Assembly (NCBI RefSeq): GCF_019393635.1
Contig: NC_057865.1
Coordinates: 303,099,885 to 303,163,884 of the forward strand
Direction: 5' to 3'
Length of the DNA stretch: 64,000 bases
Source of the DNA: Dromiciops gliroides
Taxonomy: Eukaryota; Chordata; Mammalia; Microbiotheria; Microbiotheriidae
The notes beneath the pieces were generated by a model. It searched no databases and was not told the origin of the DNA. It saw nothing but the letters and a program-made list of their open reading frames with translations. Shown here piece by piece: positions 1 to 10,990 of the stretch (its first letter is position 1; each line of letters begins with the position of its first letter). A program made the position numbers and the translations under genes.

Positions 1-357
1 ACTGCTGGGAAAACTGTACGATAGTATGGCAGAAATTAGGCATAGACCAACATCTTACACCTTATACCAAAATAAGGTCAAAATGGATACATGAGTTAGA
101 CATAAGAGGTGATACCATAGGTAAATTAGGAGAGAAAAGAATAGTCTACCTATCAGATCTTTGGAAAGGAAAACAGTTTATGACCAAACAAGACATAGAG
201 TATATTATAAAATGCAAAATGAATGATTCTGATGACATTAAATTAAAAAAATTTTTGTACAAACAGAAACAATACATCCAAAATTAGAAGGGAGGCAGAA
301 AGCTGGGAAGCCATTTTTATGGCCAGTACTTCTGATAAAGGCGTCATATCTAAAATG
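1..357 (+). mobile_element. LINE-1 ORF2 fragment (C-terminal half)
   Basis: Frame 2 reads as LINE-1 ORF2 downstream of the reverse transcriptase (CWENCTIVWQKLGIDQHLTP, then RSKWIHELDIRGDTIG). The same sequence occurs in reverse orientation at about 19000-19400. The fragment enters from outside the window and stops abruptly where a TG-rich composite repeat begins. Confidence 0.9.
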
Positions 358-780
358 TATTTTTTATTTTTAAGGAAACTGAGGCCAAGAGGATTGAGAA
401 ACTTCTCATGGGCTGCAGTCATGTGAGTCATTCTGAGTCCAGGCCCCAGCATTTTCTATCCAATTCCACCGTCCATGCCCCAGGCAAAGTATTACAGAGG
501 GGTGTGGTTGTGTGTGTGTGTGTGTCTATTTGTATGGGTCTGTGTCTGCGTGTGGGGGGGATAGAGAGACAGAAACACAGAAAGACACATGGACACAGAC
601 ACACACAGACAAGGACATGGACATGGGACACAGGACAGAGAACACACACACACACACCCATCCTGAAAGTGATCCCTAAATGGTTTTAGGCTGAAAGGAG
701 TCATCCTGCTTGTCATTTCTTTCTTTTTAAATTTTATTTTAATTTAATTATTTCTTATGAATAGAATTTTCTTTTCCAAA
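358..780 (+). repeat. TG-rich composite repeat, copy A1
   Basis: The unit opens with an old SINE-like stretch (GAAACTGAGGCCAAGAGG, then CCCAGCATTTTCTATCCAA). It runs through a (TG)n tract into an (ACAG)/(CACA) tract and closes with CCTGAAAGTGATCCCTAAA. The same composite recurs at 815-1161, 28043-28370 and 28430-28798, and inverted at 24120-25560. The short open frames here are products of the dinucleotide repeats. Confidence 0.75.
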
Positions 781-814
781 ATACATATGAATACAAATTT
801 TGTATTTGTATTTT

Positions 815-979
815 TAAGGAAACTGAGGCCAAAAGGATTGAGAAACTTCACATGGGCTGCAGCCATAGGAAAGATCTGAAACCAGATGGGAACCCAGGAA
901 GATGAATCTTCCTGACTCCAGGCCCCAGCATTTTCTATCCAATGCCACTATCCCAAGGCCCAGGCAGAGTATTACAGAG

Positions 980-1053
<74 letters not shown>

Positions 1054-1161
1054 GAGACACAGACAGACAGACACACACACACACACACAGAACGAAGGTA
1101 GATCAAGCATTGTGAAGGCATACAAGTAAAAACCACCTCAAAAGCAAGTTAAAAATCCCCG
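815..1161 (+). repeat. TG-rich composite repeat, copy A2, with long (TG)n(AG)n
   Basis: This is the second composite unit. The microsatellite at about 981-1090 is a perfect TG run followed by an AG run and an ACAG/CA run. The flanks match copy A1 and duplicate B (28430-28798). Confidence 0.75.
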
Positions 1162-1325
1162 GGGCAGCTAGGTGGCCCAGTGTGGATAGAGCACTGGCCC
1201 TGGAGTCAGGAGGACCTGAGTTCAAATCCAGCCCCAGACACTTAACATTTACTAGCTGTGTGACCCTGGGCAAGTCACTTAACACCAAGTGCCTCATCCC
1301 CCCCACACCCCCCCAAAAAAAATCC
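1162..1325 (+). mobile_element. tRNA-derived SINE (WSINE1-type)
   Basis: It has the full head (GGGGCAGCTAGGTGGCCCAG), the B-box-like GAGTTCAAATCC, the CCCTGGGCAAGTCACTTAA core and an A-rich tail. The same insertion is in duplicate B at 28799-28970, so it predates the duplication. Confidence 0.9.
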
Positions 1326-2200
1326 TCAATGAAACACCAAAACAAAAATCCTAAAAATCAGAAGAGAGGTCAATAAAAATCTAAGGCAAACAAAACACAG
1401 CCACTGCTGAGCTAAGAAATAAGAGTGGCAGGAGGTGGTTTTCGCTGGTGGGAGGGGGAGAAAACTCATAGAAAACAATCTTTTCGTGACATTGGAGGCT
1501 AAAATAAAACACTACCCAAAGAGATTGGCAGAAGAAGGGGGGGGGAAATAAGGAAAGAAGAGAAAAAAGAATACTGCATCGGTCAGATCAGTGAATACGG
1601 GAAGAGTGGATGCCCAGACCAGGGGAAGAAAGGCTCACAGGAGGTGAAACAGATGATTTTGATTCCATGAGATGGAAAAGTTTTTGCCTAGGGTACGTGC
1701 GATGGAGCCAAAATGAGAGGAGAAGCAAAACACTTTGGGTTTTTCCGAATTCCTCCCCTCCCCTCCCCCTATTCCCTCCCCTCCCTCACAGCATGGACAA
1801 CGTGGATTTAGCTTTCGGGAGTAAAGAGTGTCTTCTTTTTTACCGTGCTACTTTCACGACAGCACTAAGAAGGAAACATGGAGATATGTACCCATACAAA
1901 CAGACGCACTACTCCTAGGTATACATGCAGGCCCCACTCCCACCCCCCTGTCATAGCACCCCGCACAGTCCCAGCCCCCTTCCCCCTACACACATATACA
2001 TATATGTATTTATTCCTTCCTTGCCTTCTGAATTTGTGTGTTCCTGGGCAGGGGGAGCGGGGGTTGGGGGTGAAGGACCAGAGGACGGGAGAACACGTAA
2101 AATTTGAAAATAAAACCAGGAGGAGGCACTTGTCATTTTTTCTTCTGGAAAGCGTCAGCCTCAGGAGGCAGGGAGGGAGGGAGGGAGGGCTGGCTTGGAC
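1326..2200. other. Duplicated non-coding sequence, no gene recognised
   Basis: This stretch is shared at high identity with 28971-29840. Open frames of 60-194 codons exist on both strands (for example 1610-1918 and 1865-2449), but they overlap each other, match no family I know and show no codon-position pattern. I see no gene here. Confidence 0.5.
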
Positions 2201-2960
2201 AGATGCAAGGAGGAGGGTTTCAGATTTCAGCAAGTTTCCTGGGCGACTGACAGCAGCCTGTGCGCAGGAGCAGGGGCAGGGGCTCCCGCGCTCGCTCCGC
2301 ACATTGCCCCGCACAGCCTCCCGCGGGGGTAAGGAGAGGATGACTATTGCTGGGATTTGGTGTTGTGATCCTAAAAATTCCCCGTCCTGGTTTTCTTCTC
2401 CGCCCCGCCCCCCCCCCCGCCCCCCATCTCCTTGTTCATTAACCTCCATGCGGTTCAGCTGAGTGGAAGGCTGGGGGGAAGGGAGGGACTATCAGCTGGT
2501 AGCTCTTGGCCCCAGCCCTTCTCGAGGCAGGAATGAGCCTGTAAAGGTCCCGCCACCCCGGGGGGCCCAGAGACCTGCTGGCTCTCATCGGGGGAGGCGG
2601 TGCTCTGAGTTAGGAGAGCGCTCCGGGGGGAGGCGCGGGGTGGACACGGGTCCCCATAAGGCTTCTTTGTCATCCTCTCCGGCTTCCCGTCTCACTGGCC
2701 CGTCCCCCCCCCAACCCTAAAGAAACGAATCAAGTCAGTTGGGGTGGGGGGTATAGGGACCCGAGAGATTGTGCAGGGGCAGGGAAGTGGGCTCTATGCC
2801 AGCGAGAGGCGGACCAAGAGCGTCCAGGGGGAAAACGGGTGGATGTGGAAGGAGGGTCGATTTGAGACCCTCAGTGTCCCCAGTGGCTCAGGTGACGAAG
2901 GTACTGGCTTCTGGCAGGAGAGACGACGTTTCGGACTCGGTGCCTGGCGGGGCCATGCGC
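2200..2960. promoter_or_regulatory. CpG-rich stretch with possible splice donor (copy A)
   Basis: CG dinucleotides are dense around 2270-2330 and 2550-2640 compared with the AT-rich flanks. A good donor context (GGGGTAAGGAG) lies at about 2326-2336, and it is preserved in copy B at about 29957-29968. This could be the promoter and first exon of a non-coding transcript, but nothing downstream confirms it. Confidence 0.3.
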
Positions 2961-3720
2961 ACACCAATATATGTATTTATTCCTTTCTTGCCTGCTGAGT
3001 ATGTGTGTTGGGGGGGGGGGTTCGGGGAGAAGGAAGGGAGCCAGAGCCAGAGTCGGGGGCTGGATCGGGACCGGGACCAGCATGGCGGACGGAGCACGGG
3101 CACAGGCAGAGGCGGAGGCTTTTCTTCCCCTCAAGGGCTCCCAAGCCACCTGTTCGCTTCTTCCTGGCAGTCAGACCTTGGGAGGCAGAGGCTAGGACCT
3201 AGGAGACAATGGAGGGAGAAGGGATGAGGGCCGGGGCGTGGCGCGTGTCCGAGGGCCATTAGCAAGGGCTGGTGCGCCGGCCATGGGCCTTGTGCGTGGG
3301 GTGGTGCTCGAGTTTAAGCCTCCCAGCTTCCACGTATTGGAGGCAAAACACCCACCCGACCCTATCCATCCATTGCAAGCGACTCTCCCTCCCTGTGACT
3401 AAGACCAAAGGTTCGAACGCTTAGCCTGGGCTCAAGGAATAGGTAGGGACACACGAGAGGACAGAAAGCAAACAGAGCCCCTGGGGGAATGCATTCATGC
3501 CCCAGATTCCTAACCCCTTCCTCCTTTGGCAGCCACGGCAGGGCAGGACCCTGGGATGCGCTGTCAGGGTGCTAGGGGAACGGACAGCTTTGGTTCGGCG
3601 CATAAGCATTGCGAGAGGTTGACTGTCCTTCCCCTTGATCTCCTTAAGGGATCCCAAGCCACCCATTCACTGCTTTCTGGCAGTCAAACATCAGGAGGCA
3701 GAGGCTAGAACCCAGGAGAG
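2960..3720 (+). repeat. GC-rich cassette (two sub-units), copy A
   Basis: Two related sub-units (about 3120-3210 and 3615-3710) share the motif CCCAAGCCACC followed by CTGGCAGTCA and GGAGGCAGAGGCTAG. The same cassette recurs in duplicate B (30620-31390), inverted at 20400-20600 and 21030-21640, and in part at 43800-44050. The 3040-3120 part contains short GGGACC/GGCAGA hexamers that are expanded in the 43-kb copy. Confidence 0.7.
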
Positions 3721-3789
3721 TAGAGCAGCTGCGTGGGCAGGTGCGCCTGCCAGGTGTGACCTCACTTCAGCACCGTGGGTTCATGGGGA

Positions 3790-3900
3790 GGGCGCCTTGC
3801 TTAGTGGAAAGAGCAGTGGCCTGGAATCAGGGGTTGTAGCCCTGCCACTAACTAGCTGGGAGACCTTAGACAAGTCATCTACCGTCACTCATCAGGGAAG
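3790..3900 (+). mobile_element. Older tRNA-derived SINE remnant
   Basis: The text CTTAGTGGAAAGAGCAGTGG, CTGCCACTAACTAGCTG and GACAAGTCATCTACC is SINE-like but diverged from the WSINE1-type copies. Sister copies lie at 31453-31560, 12225-12310, 35350-35440 and 36540-36625. Confidence 0.6.
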
Positions 3901-4460
3901 GGAGCATGGGGGGGGGCTCACTTGCCTTCTCTATATACAGAGCAGGTTGGACTCGGTGGATCCTAGGTCTCTCCAGCTCTAGCAAAGTGCACCGCAAACT
4001 TTTCTTTGATTTATCCAAATCGTTTGAAAAATCAGCACCCTGCAGGCCTTTGCATGGTCAGTCTTGGACCTGGGTAGTGAATTCAGGCAGGTCCCTTTAA
4101 ATGTCTCCGCCTCAGCCCTTCCAGTGGAGCCCTGGAGCTGCTTAGACAGCAAAGCCACTGAAGGTCCAGTCCCTTTTACTCCTTGGACCCTACTAGGGAT
4201 GTCACGGGGGCCTCTCCACTCCAATACAATTAGTTGCCTGTAGCATTTTAAAACCTTTGTGCTTCTTTGTTTCCCATGTGAAGCCATTCATGCTAGTTTA
4301 TTATTTTGCACCACATGGTAATAATAATAACAAAAAAACATTTTCTGGTGAAGCCTGCACAGAAGACATCCTCCAAAACCCCACCTGTGGACAATGAACA
4401 CAGCTGCTCACACCTCAATAACTGGGACTCTCTGAATCAGCTTCTCCTTCCTATGTTCTT
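3901..4460. other. Duplicated non-coding sequence, no gene recognised
   Basis: This is shared with 31561-32130, and parts recur near 12690-12770, 35740-36000 and 36300-36475. A 72-codon frame (4306-4524) runs into an L1 tail and has no family resemblance. It looks like a module of the large duplicated unit rather than a gene. Confidence 0.5.
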
Positions 4461-4677
4461 GCTCTCTTTTTTTTTTTTTTTCAGTGCGACAAACATTTAT
4501 TTGATTTTTTCCAGTTACATGTAAGGGTAGTTTTCAACATTCATTTCCTAAGATTTAGAGTTCTAAATTTTTCTCCCTCCCTCCCTCCCGTCCCCCCCTC
4601 CACAACACGTCAACCAGGATATCTATGTACAGTCCACAAGTGCTCTTTTTATCAGTTCTTTCTATGGGGCTGGGTAG
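4461..4677 (-). mobile_element. L1 3' end (left part, split by retrovirus)
   Basis: A T-run is followed by the L1 3'-UTR complement (CCAGTTACATGTAAGGGTAG, then CTCCCTCCC runs). The remainder of the same L1 resumes at 10127 on the other side of the provirus. This places the retroviral insertion inside an older L1. Confidence 0.8.
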
Positions 4678-5830
4678 TGTGGAAATTTATTTTGATTTGG
4701 GGACCCTACCTTTGGGCTGAGATCGGAAAGCCTTAGGCCCTCAGGGACTCTTCTGTATGGGAGGGGCACCAGCCCCTCTCCCTCTGCTTCAGCTGAGCCC
4801 AAAAGCCTCGAGGGCTGCACAAGATGCCAGGTCAGACAGCTGGGGGAAAGAAAACCCCCAGTTCCCTCCGACCTGAGCGGAGCTATCTGAAAGATCCCCT
4901 GTAGTCTGTGTCGAGACACGTGAAGCTGGAGTGCACACCTCCCCACCAGCCGCAGCCCTGGCTAGAGGATTAGCTTGGTCTGTGGGGGCACAGGAAGCCC
5001 CGAGATTTGAGTGGAGAGAAGAAAAGGTATATATAGACCTCGGAGTTAGACAGGAAGGAGTTGGGGGGCGGACAAGAGAGGCTGAGAAGAGGTTCGGACA
5101 GACAAGAAGAGGTCAAGAGGCAACTGAGGAGACAGCAAACATTGGAGACTAGAGACAGGGCCACAAGGAGGAAGGAGAAGACTAGAAGGACTAGGAGCAG
5201 GCAAAAGAGAGGCCGAAAAGCAGACTGACAGAGCAGACAGACAGAAGGTCAGTGAGAGAGAAACACAGGGGGTCAGCAGTGGCAGTAAAGAGAGGAAAGT
5301 TAGAAGCCAGGGGATTTACCAAGTGAAAGGGGCTCTAAGTTAGAATGAAAGTAATAGTCCCCTGAGGCAAGAGGAAGCTAAGGCCCTTATTGTATTGAAG
5401 AAGCTCCACAGAGATGCAGTGGAAAGAGACCCACTGCAATGCAGTCAGGTTGTACATTTTATTTCCCTGTATTCTTAATTTTCAGTAGTATCTCATAAAT
5501 AAACTCTGCTGTGATTATTTAGCTAAGAGGCTTCTTAATCTGTAGCTTATCAATTTGGGAGCAGTGTAGTGGAACTTTATAAACGGCCCACATTAAATTA
5601 ATGGCAGTCAGATAGCCTAGCCAGCTAGTCAAAAGTCCCAGATTAGTCCCCCCAAAATTAGGCTAGTCAGTCAAAAATATTTCTACATTTGAATGGTGAC
5701 CGCGGCAGGATTTACGACCCAATTATAATTTTCCTAAACCTATACTTTTTCATTTAATTATATTTTTTATATATACAAAATTATATAATTTTTAGACTAG
5801 ATTAGTTCATTAATAATTAATTTTTGTACA
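4678..5830 (+). repeat. 5' LTR of the provirus
   Basis: It begins TGTGGAAATTTATTTTGA. It contains a TATA-like GTATATATAG at about 5028-5037 and a polyadenylation signal (ATAAATAAACTC) near 5495-5506. The right end is ambiguous. Both LTRs read TTTCTACA at 5687/9984 followed by a tRNA-complement-like stretch (TGGTGACCGCGGCAGGAT), yet that stretch follows the 3' LTR too. I therefore give the longer limit, ending in GTACA at 5830. Confidence 0.7.
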
Positions 5831-6539
5831 ATATTTAATGGAAAGCCTGGTAGGAGTTACTAACCTACTAACTTGGTAAATCTTTAAAAATTAATAACAA
5901 TAATAATAATAAAATTAAAGGGCCACTAGGAAATTTTAATTGTATAAAAAGAAATTTTTTCCCCACCCAACTGCTTCCTTTAATTTTTTGAAAGCCTCTA
6001 GCAGAGAAAAGCCTTAGCCTTTATACTGAACCACGATTGAATATTTGTTTTCCCTGTTACCTTATTTCGTTGGGGTTTTCTGGGACAATATATCCTCTCA
6101 CTTTAAAAGAATGACTAGCTCAGTATTTTCTTATGGCCTTACAGGACTTTTCCTCATCCATACCATAAAAGTATTTTGGAATGATGGGATGAGTGAGTCT
6201 ATTTTCCCCACTGATCCCATGGTCAGTATTACTGGAGACATTTTGACCAATTTTGAACCATATTTTGGTAAAGTAATAATAGCTCTAGCAACTGTAATTT
6301 TTGTCTCTCCATTACTAATATTATAGCATGGTATTTTCTTATACAACTCTGGAGAGAGAGAAAGAATTGTACCCATAGTGAGCCAAGTATTAAGAGCTCC
6401 CTCTACTAAAAATGACCTGAGTTCACAAAAAAAAGTTGAACAGTCTTTAAAAGCAGGTCAGCAAAAGCCTCCTATGCAGGATGCTGCAAAGCCTAAAAGC
6501 AGACACATCCTAGTTTCAGGTCAAACATTTAGAGTCAAT

Positions 6540-6965
6540 AGAAGACCCCTAAAGTGTGTCAATATTGTGAGAAGCAAGGACACTTGTTGAGAGAGTGTAG
6601 AACCAGAAAATACGAATTGAGACAGGTAATGTGTGAAAGCCTTAAAGACTTTTTCAGGGGAAAGAGAAATAATCAGAGAAACTTTTTCCAGAAAGGGAAC
6701 AACCAGGGCAATTACAGGCCTTATTATCAACAAAATCAGAATAATTTTAGAAGACCCTATGAGGAAGGTACAGACGGAAAGAATCAGGGCAATTATAGGC
6801 CTTATTACAAGCAAAATCAAAATAGGTATAGAACTTATCAGGGAAATACAGAGAAGCAGAGTCAAACCAGTTATAGGCCTTTTCAAAGAGATATTACGGA
6901 GCACAATGAGAATAGTCACAGACCCTCTCAAAAAGATAAAGATCAGGGAAATACAGAAAAATGAC
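6540..6965 (+). mobile_element. gag nucleocapsid remnant (CCHC knuckle plus QN-rich tail)
   Basis: The motif CQYCEKQGHLLREC fits CX2CX4HX4C, the retroviral nucleocapsid zinc knuckle. After it comes a basic tail rich in Asn, Gln, Arg and Tyr built from repeats of GNYRPYYQQNQN type, as expected for nucleic-acid binding. The related fragment at 47282-48062 has the same knuckle. It is part of the fossil provirus. Confidence 0.8.
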
Positions 6966-8535
6966 TGTGCACAGGGGAGGAATGGACAACAGTAAATATT
7001 GAAAATTATATTTTTCTAGACTTTAAACGCATTCATCCTCTTATTCTATTCCATTCTCCTCCCCAGAGTAACAAACCTCATGTGATCCTCAAAGTTGGGG
7101 ACACTTATTATTATTGCTTATTAGAAGCCCAAAGAGTGGCAAAATTAACTAAGCAGCAGCTAAGGGCCATTCTAGGGTATTGCAGGCAATGGATACCCTG
7201 TTTTGGTAAAATTACTAAGCCACTTGTGGCTCTAACAAAAAATTCTTTCCAAGTATCTTTACAGCTGGATTCCCAGTATCTTTCAGCTGTGGCAGAATTG
7301 AAGCAGGCACCCTGGCCTGCTGGTGTTGCTGTTCCTGTTCCTGCTTGGACCCAGTTTGGTCCTCATCATCTCATTCCACCTGCACCATTTGTAGGAGAAG
7401 GACTTCTTCACAAAGAGCATATGGCTCTAACTTCTAAAAAGGGTTATTGAACCTCTAACTTCAAAGAAGGGTTACTGAACCCTATTATTTGGTTTGTAGG
7501 ACAATTAATGGACACTGAGTCTTGCTAATGTTTAAGTTCTTTTGATAAATTGTTTTTTCACTTCAAGTATGCTGATGTTTAAGCTTTTTTTGATAAATTG
7601 TTTATCAATTTAGGTATCTATTATTGCCATTGTACTAGATATAGAATCCATAAGTAACTTGATGTGGTTTATTGGCTTAATGAATATTTTGTAACAATGT
7701 TTAATATCAGTCATTTCTATTAATTTATCATTAATATGTCACTGTGACTATGTATATAGCTTTTATTTTATTTTGTTGCATTGGTCATTATACCACTTTC
7801 CCAATTTACTCTTGATATGGTTTAGAATTATTGTATATATTGCAAGTGTGTATTTACTTATGCAGCATAACACACATTTTTTCCATCATATTTTCTTTGG
7901 GGAAATTAATATGAGATTTTTAAATTATGGAAACTTATGATTTCAGAGACAAATTACTCTTACACTGAGCTTTAGGGAGATGACTCCACTCCACAATGCA
8001 GGCCTTGGAGAAAATATATGTACAACAGGAGGAGAGACAAGTACACCTAAGATGCCCTGAGGAGGCTGAGAGAACAGCCATTCAGCAAAACCTGGAGGCA
8101 GGATTCCCTTAGTCTAAATACATGCAGTAAGTTCATAGTTTGCTGATAATAGCAGCTATATAGGGCACATCTCTCACTCCAAAAATAGTCTGGTGTCATG
8201 GAAGCACCAGCCCATGCACCTGGTTTAACTTAATTTTGTTTGATTTTTTTTTTATTCTTTCTGGTGGCATGGTTGGAATCCATCCACCTGAGGCCTAGCA
8301 CAATTATTGGGTGTCTGTGCACCACATGATGTGGTATGGTAACCCTCCCATAACATTTTCAAGTGTCATCATGGACACATTACTAAATTTGGCCTTGATC
8401 CAGACATATAATGGCAAAAAGTGTTACTGATGTATTGTCTCAGTTTTCTATTGCTTACGGATATAGACGTCCTCCCAAAGGGGGGACTCCAATACACTGT
8501 ATATGCATAAAGTTCAGATTTGTTTTGTACATTTT

Positions 8536-8597
8536 GAAGAACTTTCACTGCTTTTTGAAGAACTTTCACTGCTTTTTGAAGAACTTTCATTATTTAA
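8536..8597 (+). repeat. 24-bp tandem repeat inside the provirus
   Basis: TTTTGAAGAACTTTCACTGC repeats about three times with a 24-bp period. It lies in the unassigned 3' third of the provirus and has no evident function. Confidence 0.7.
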
Positions 8598-8975
8598 ACT
8601 GAACAATTTTGGACAATGCAATTCTAAAGACTAGTGAAAGCTCAGCAGTATCCAGAGACAACCAGAGTCCTGACCAGAGTCCAGTTCCCCTGATGACATC
8701 TCAACACCTCTTCTGAAGACAAGATTGAAAAGGACTTTAAATGGACACTTTGGTCTCTTCCTACTTACACCATCTGTGATGTGTATTTTCTGCAGAGGTC
8801 TTCCCTCTGTGGACACTGTCAAAGGGGGAGTCCATGAGGGATTGCCCCTCTGGACAATTTTCTTTTCCTGTGTTGTTATTGATATTGTGTCCCAGCATAG
8901 GTTATGGTATTTTGTTTTGCTGCTTCATCAAGGAAACACTACATGTTTCTTTTTCGAAGCAAAGGGGGGCGGGAC

Positions 8976-10122
8976 TGTGGAAATTTAATTTGATTTGGGG
9001 ACCCTACCTTTGGGCTGAGATTGGAAAGCCTTAGGCCCTCAGGGTCTCTTCTGTGTGGGAGGGGCTGGTGCCCCTCGCCCTCTGCTTTAGCTGAGCCCCA
9101 AAGCCCTGTGGGCTGTGCAAGACACCAGGTCAGACAGCTGGGGGAAAAAAAAGCCCCCAGCTCCCTCTGACCTGAGTGGAGTTATCAGAAAGATCCCAGA
9201 GAGGCTGTGCTGAGGCGAGTGAAGCTGGAGTGCAAAACCACCCCACAAGCCGAAGCCCTGGATAGAGGATGACCTTGGTCTGTGGGGACCCAGGAAGCCC
9301 TGAGATTTGAGGGGAGAGAAGAAAAGGTATATATAGACCTGGGAGTTAGACAGCAAGGAGTTGGGGGGCAGACGAGAGAGGCTGAGAAGAGGTTCAGACA
9401 GACAAGAAGAGGTCAAGAGGCATCTGAGGAGACGGCAAACATTGGAGACTAGAGACTGGGCCACAAGGACGCAGAAGACAAGAAGGACTAGGAACAGGCA
9501 AAAGAGAGGCCAAAGGGCAGACTGACAGAGCAGACAGATAGAAGGTCAGTGAGAGAGAAACACAGGGGGTCAGCAGGGGCAGTAAGGAGAGGAAAGTTAG
9601 AAGCAGGGGGATTTACAAAGTGAAAGGGGCTTGGAGTTAGAATAAAAGTAAAAGAACCCTGAGGCAAGAGGAGGCTAAAGCCCTTATTGTATTGAAGAAG
9701 TTCCAAAGAGATGCAGTGGAAAGAGACCCACCTCAATGCAGTCAGGTTGTACATTTTATTTCCCTGTATTCTTAATTTTCAATAGTATCTCATAAATAAA
9801 CTGTGCTTTGATTATTTAGCTAAGAGGCTTCTTAATGTGTAGTTTATCAATTTGGGAGCAGTGTGGTGGAACTTTATAAACGGCCCACATTAAATTAATA
9901 GCAGTCAGATAGCCTAGCCAGCTAGTCAAAAGTCCCAGATTAGCCCCCCCAAAATTGGGCTAGTCAGTCAAAAATATTTCTACATTTGAATGGCAACAGT
10001 GTCAGGACTTAGAGCCCAATTATAATTTTCCTAAACCTATACTTTTTCATATAATTACAATTTTTCAGAAGTCCAATTATATACTTTTCCAGACTAGATT
10101 ATTAATAATAATTATTTTTACA
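8976..10122 (+). repeat. 3' LTR of the provirus
   Basis: It begins TGTGGAAATTTAATTTGA directly after the purine tract and is collinear with the 5' LTR over about 1150 bp. It carries the same TATA-like and AATAAA-type signals and ends TTTTTACA, next to the target-site copy. The differences between the two LTRs show the insertion is not recent. Confidence 0.75.
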
Positions 10123-10126
10123 CTAG

Positions 10127-10470
10127 TAAGCTTCATCATTAGTCCCTTGCGATTGTCCCTTGGATCATTGTATTCCTGAGGGTAGTTAAAGTCATTAACA
10201 ATTCCTCCTGGAATTGTTGTCACTATGCACAATGTCCTCCCAGTTCTGCTCATTTCACTAGACATCAGTTCATATGAGTCTTTCCAGGTTTTTCTGGGAT
10301 CATCCTGTTTGTAGTGGAATGGTATTGTGCTATAGCATATGACAATCAGTTACCCCAGCTTTCTTTGTCATTCCTCAGTTTGGTGGACATTCCCTTGATT
10401 CCCAATTCTTAGCCACCACAAAGAGTTGCTATGGTTTGGGTTTTTTTGCTTAATTCCCCCCCCCCTTTTC
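10127..10470 (-). mobile_element. L1 3' end (right part, split by retrovirus)
   Basis: The sequence reads as the complement of the L1 ORF2 C-terminus and 3'-UTR (CACAATGTCCTCCCAGTTCT, then AGCCACCACAAAGAGTTGCT). It continues the L1 interrupted at 4677, and the uninterrupted order is visible around the solo LTR in copy B (33344-33665). Confidence 0.75.
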
Positions 10471-10990
10471 TCTTTTTCATGATTACTATTGTTAACTGTT
10501 TCCCTTCCATCCTATTCCCTTCCCCATGATATTTACTATATTTTCTATCTTTTTTCACCCTATTCCTCTTCAAAAGGGATTGGCTTCTGTCTGCCCCCTC
10601 CCCCAATCTGCCTTCCCTTCTTTTGCCCCTCTCTCTTTGTCCCCTTCTTCTCCTATTTTCCTGAAGGGTTAGAGAGATCACTCCACCCAATTGAGTGGGT
10701 ATGTTACTCAGTCCTTGAGCCAATTCTAATGAGATTGAGGTCTTTGAGCCAATTCTGATGAGTGTTAGGCTCATTTACTGCCCAGATTAAACAGATTACT
10801 CCACCCAATTGCCTGTGTGTGTGTGTGTCTGTGTCTGTGTGTGTTTCTGTGTCTGTGTGTGTTAATCCTTCCTTGAGCCAACTCTGATGAGATTAAGGTT
10901 TTTTGAGCCTATTTTGATGAGTATCAAATTCATTTCCTGCCCTGCTCCTCCCCCATCTCTTGCCCTACTCCATAAGCCCTTTCCTATTCT
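10471..10990 (+). repeat. L1-associated pyrimidine-rich spacer with (TG)n
   Basis: A T/C-rich stretch (GTTAACTGTTTCCCTTCCAT) is followed by repeated GAGCCAATTCTGATGAG motifs and a TG microsatellite at 10817-10862. Copies occur at 33680-34125 and 45170-45600. In both large duplicates it lies directly upstream of L1 ORF1, so it is probably L1 5' sequence. Confidence 0.55.

Larger units (their letters stand above)
4678..10122 (+). mobile_element. Endogenous retrovirus, two LTRs, degraded (class I-like)
   Basis: This is a provirus fossil inserted into a minus-strand L1, with a 4-bp target duplication (GTAG at 4674-4677 and a near match at 10123-10126). It has LTRs at both ends and a purine-rich tract (AAAGGGGGGCGGGAC, 8961-8975) directly before the 3' LTR. 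Between them are a gag nucleocapsid with one CCHC zinc knuckle (6557-6598), a protease-like start (about 7078-7130), and a short reverse-transcriptase/RNase H connection piece (about 7135-7290, with GYCRQWIP and ITKPL). Most of pol is missing, no envelope is recognisable, and 7500-8960 holds nothing I can assign. The 4-bp duplication and the pol motif favour a gammaretrovirus-like (class I) family. It is broken in many places. Duplicate B carries only a solo LTR at the same site. Confidence 0.85.

Noticed and set aside
1865-2462. Two 194-codon frames on opposite strands
   Set aside because: They overlap each other almost exactly, show no family match, and the equivalent region in copy B does not keep the full frame.
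6045-6326. 93-codon hydrophobic frame as a host membrane protein
   Set aside because: It lies inside the provirus ahead of the nucleocapsid, and related text precedes the knuckle at 47282-47620. It is gag-region fossil sequence.
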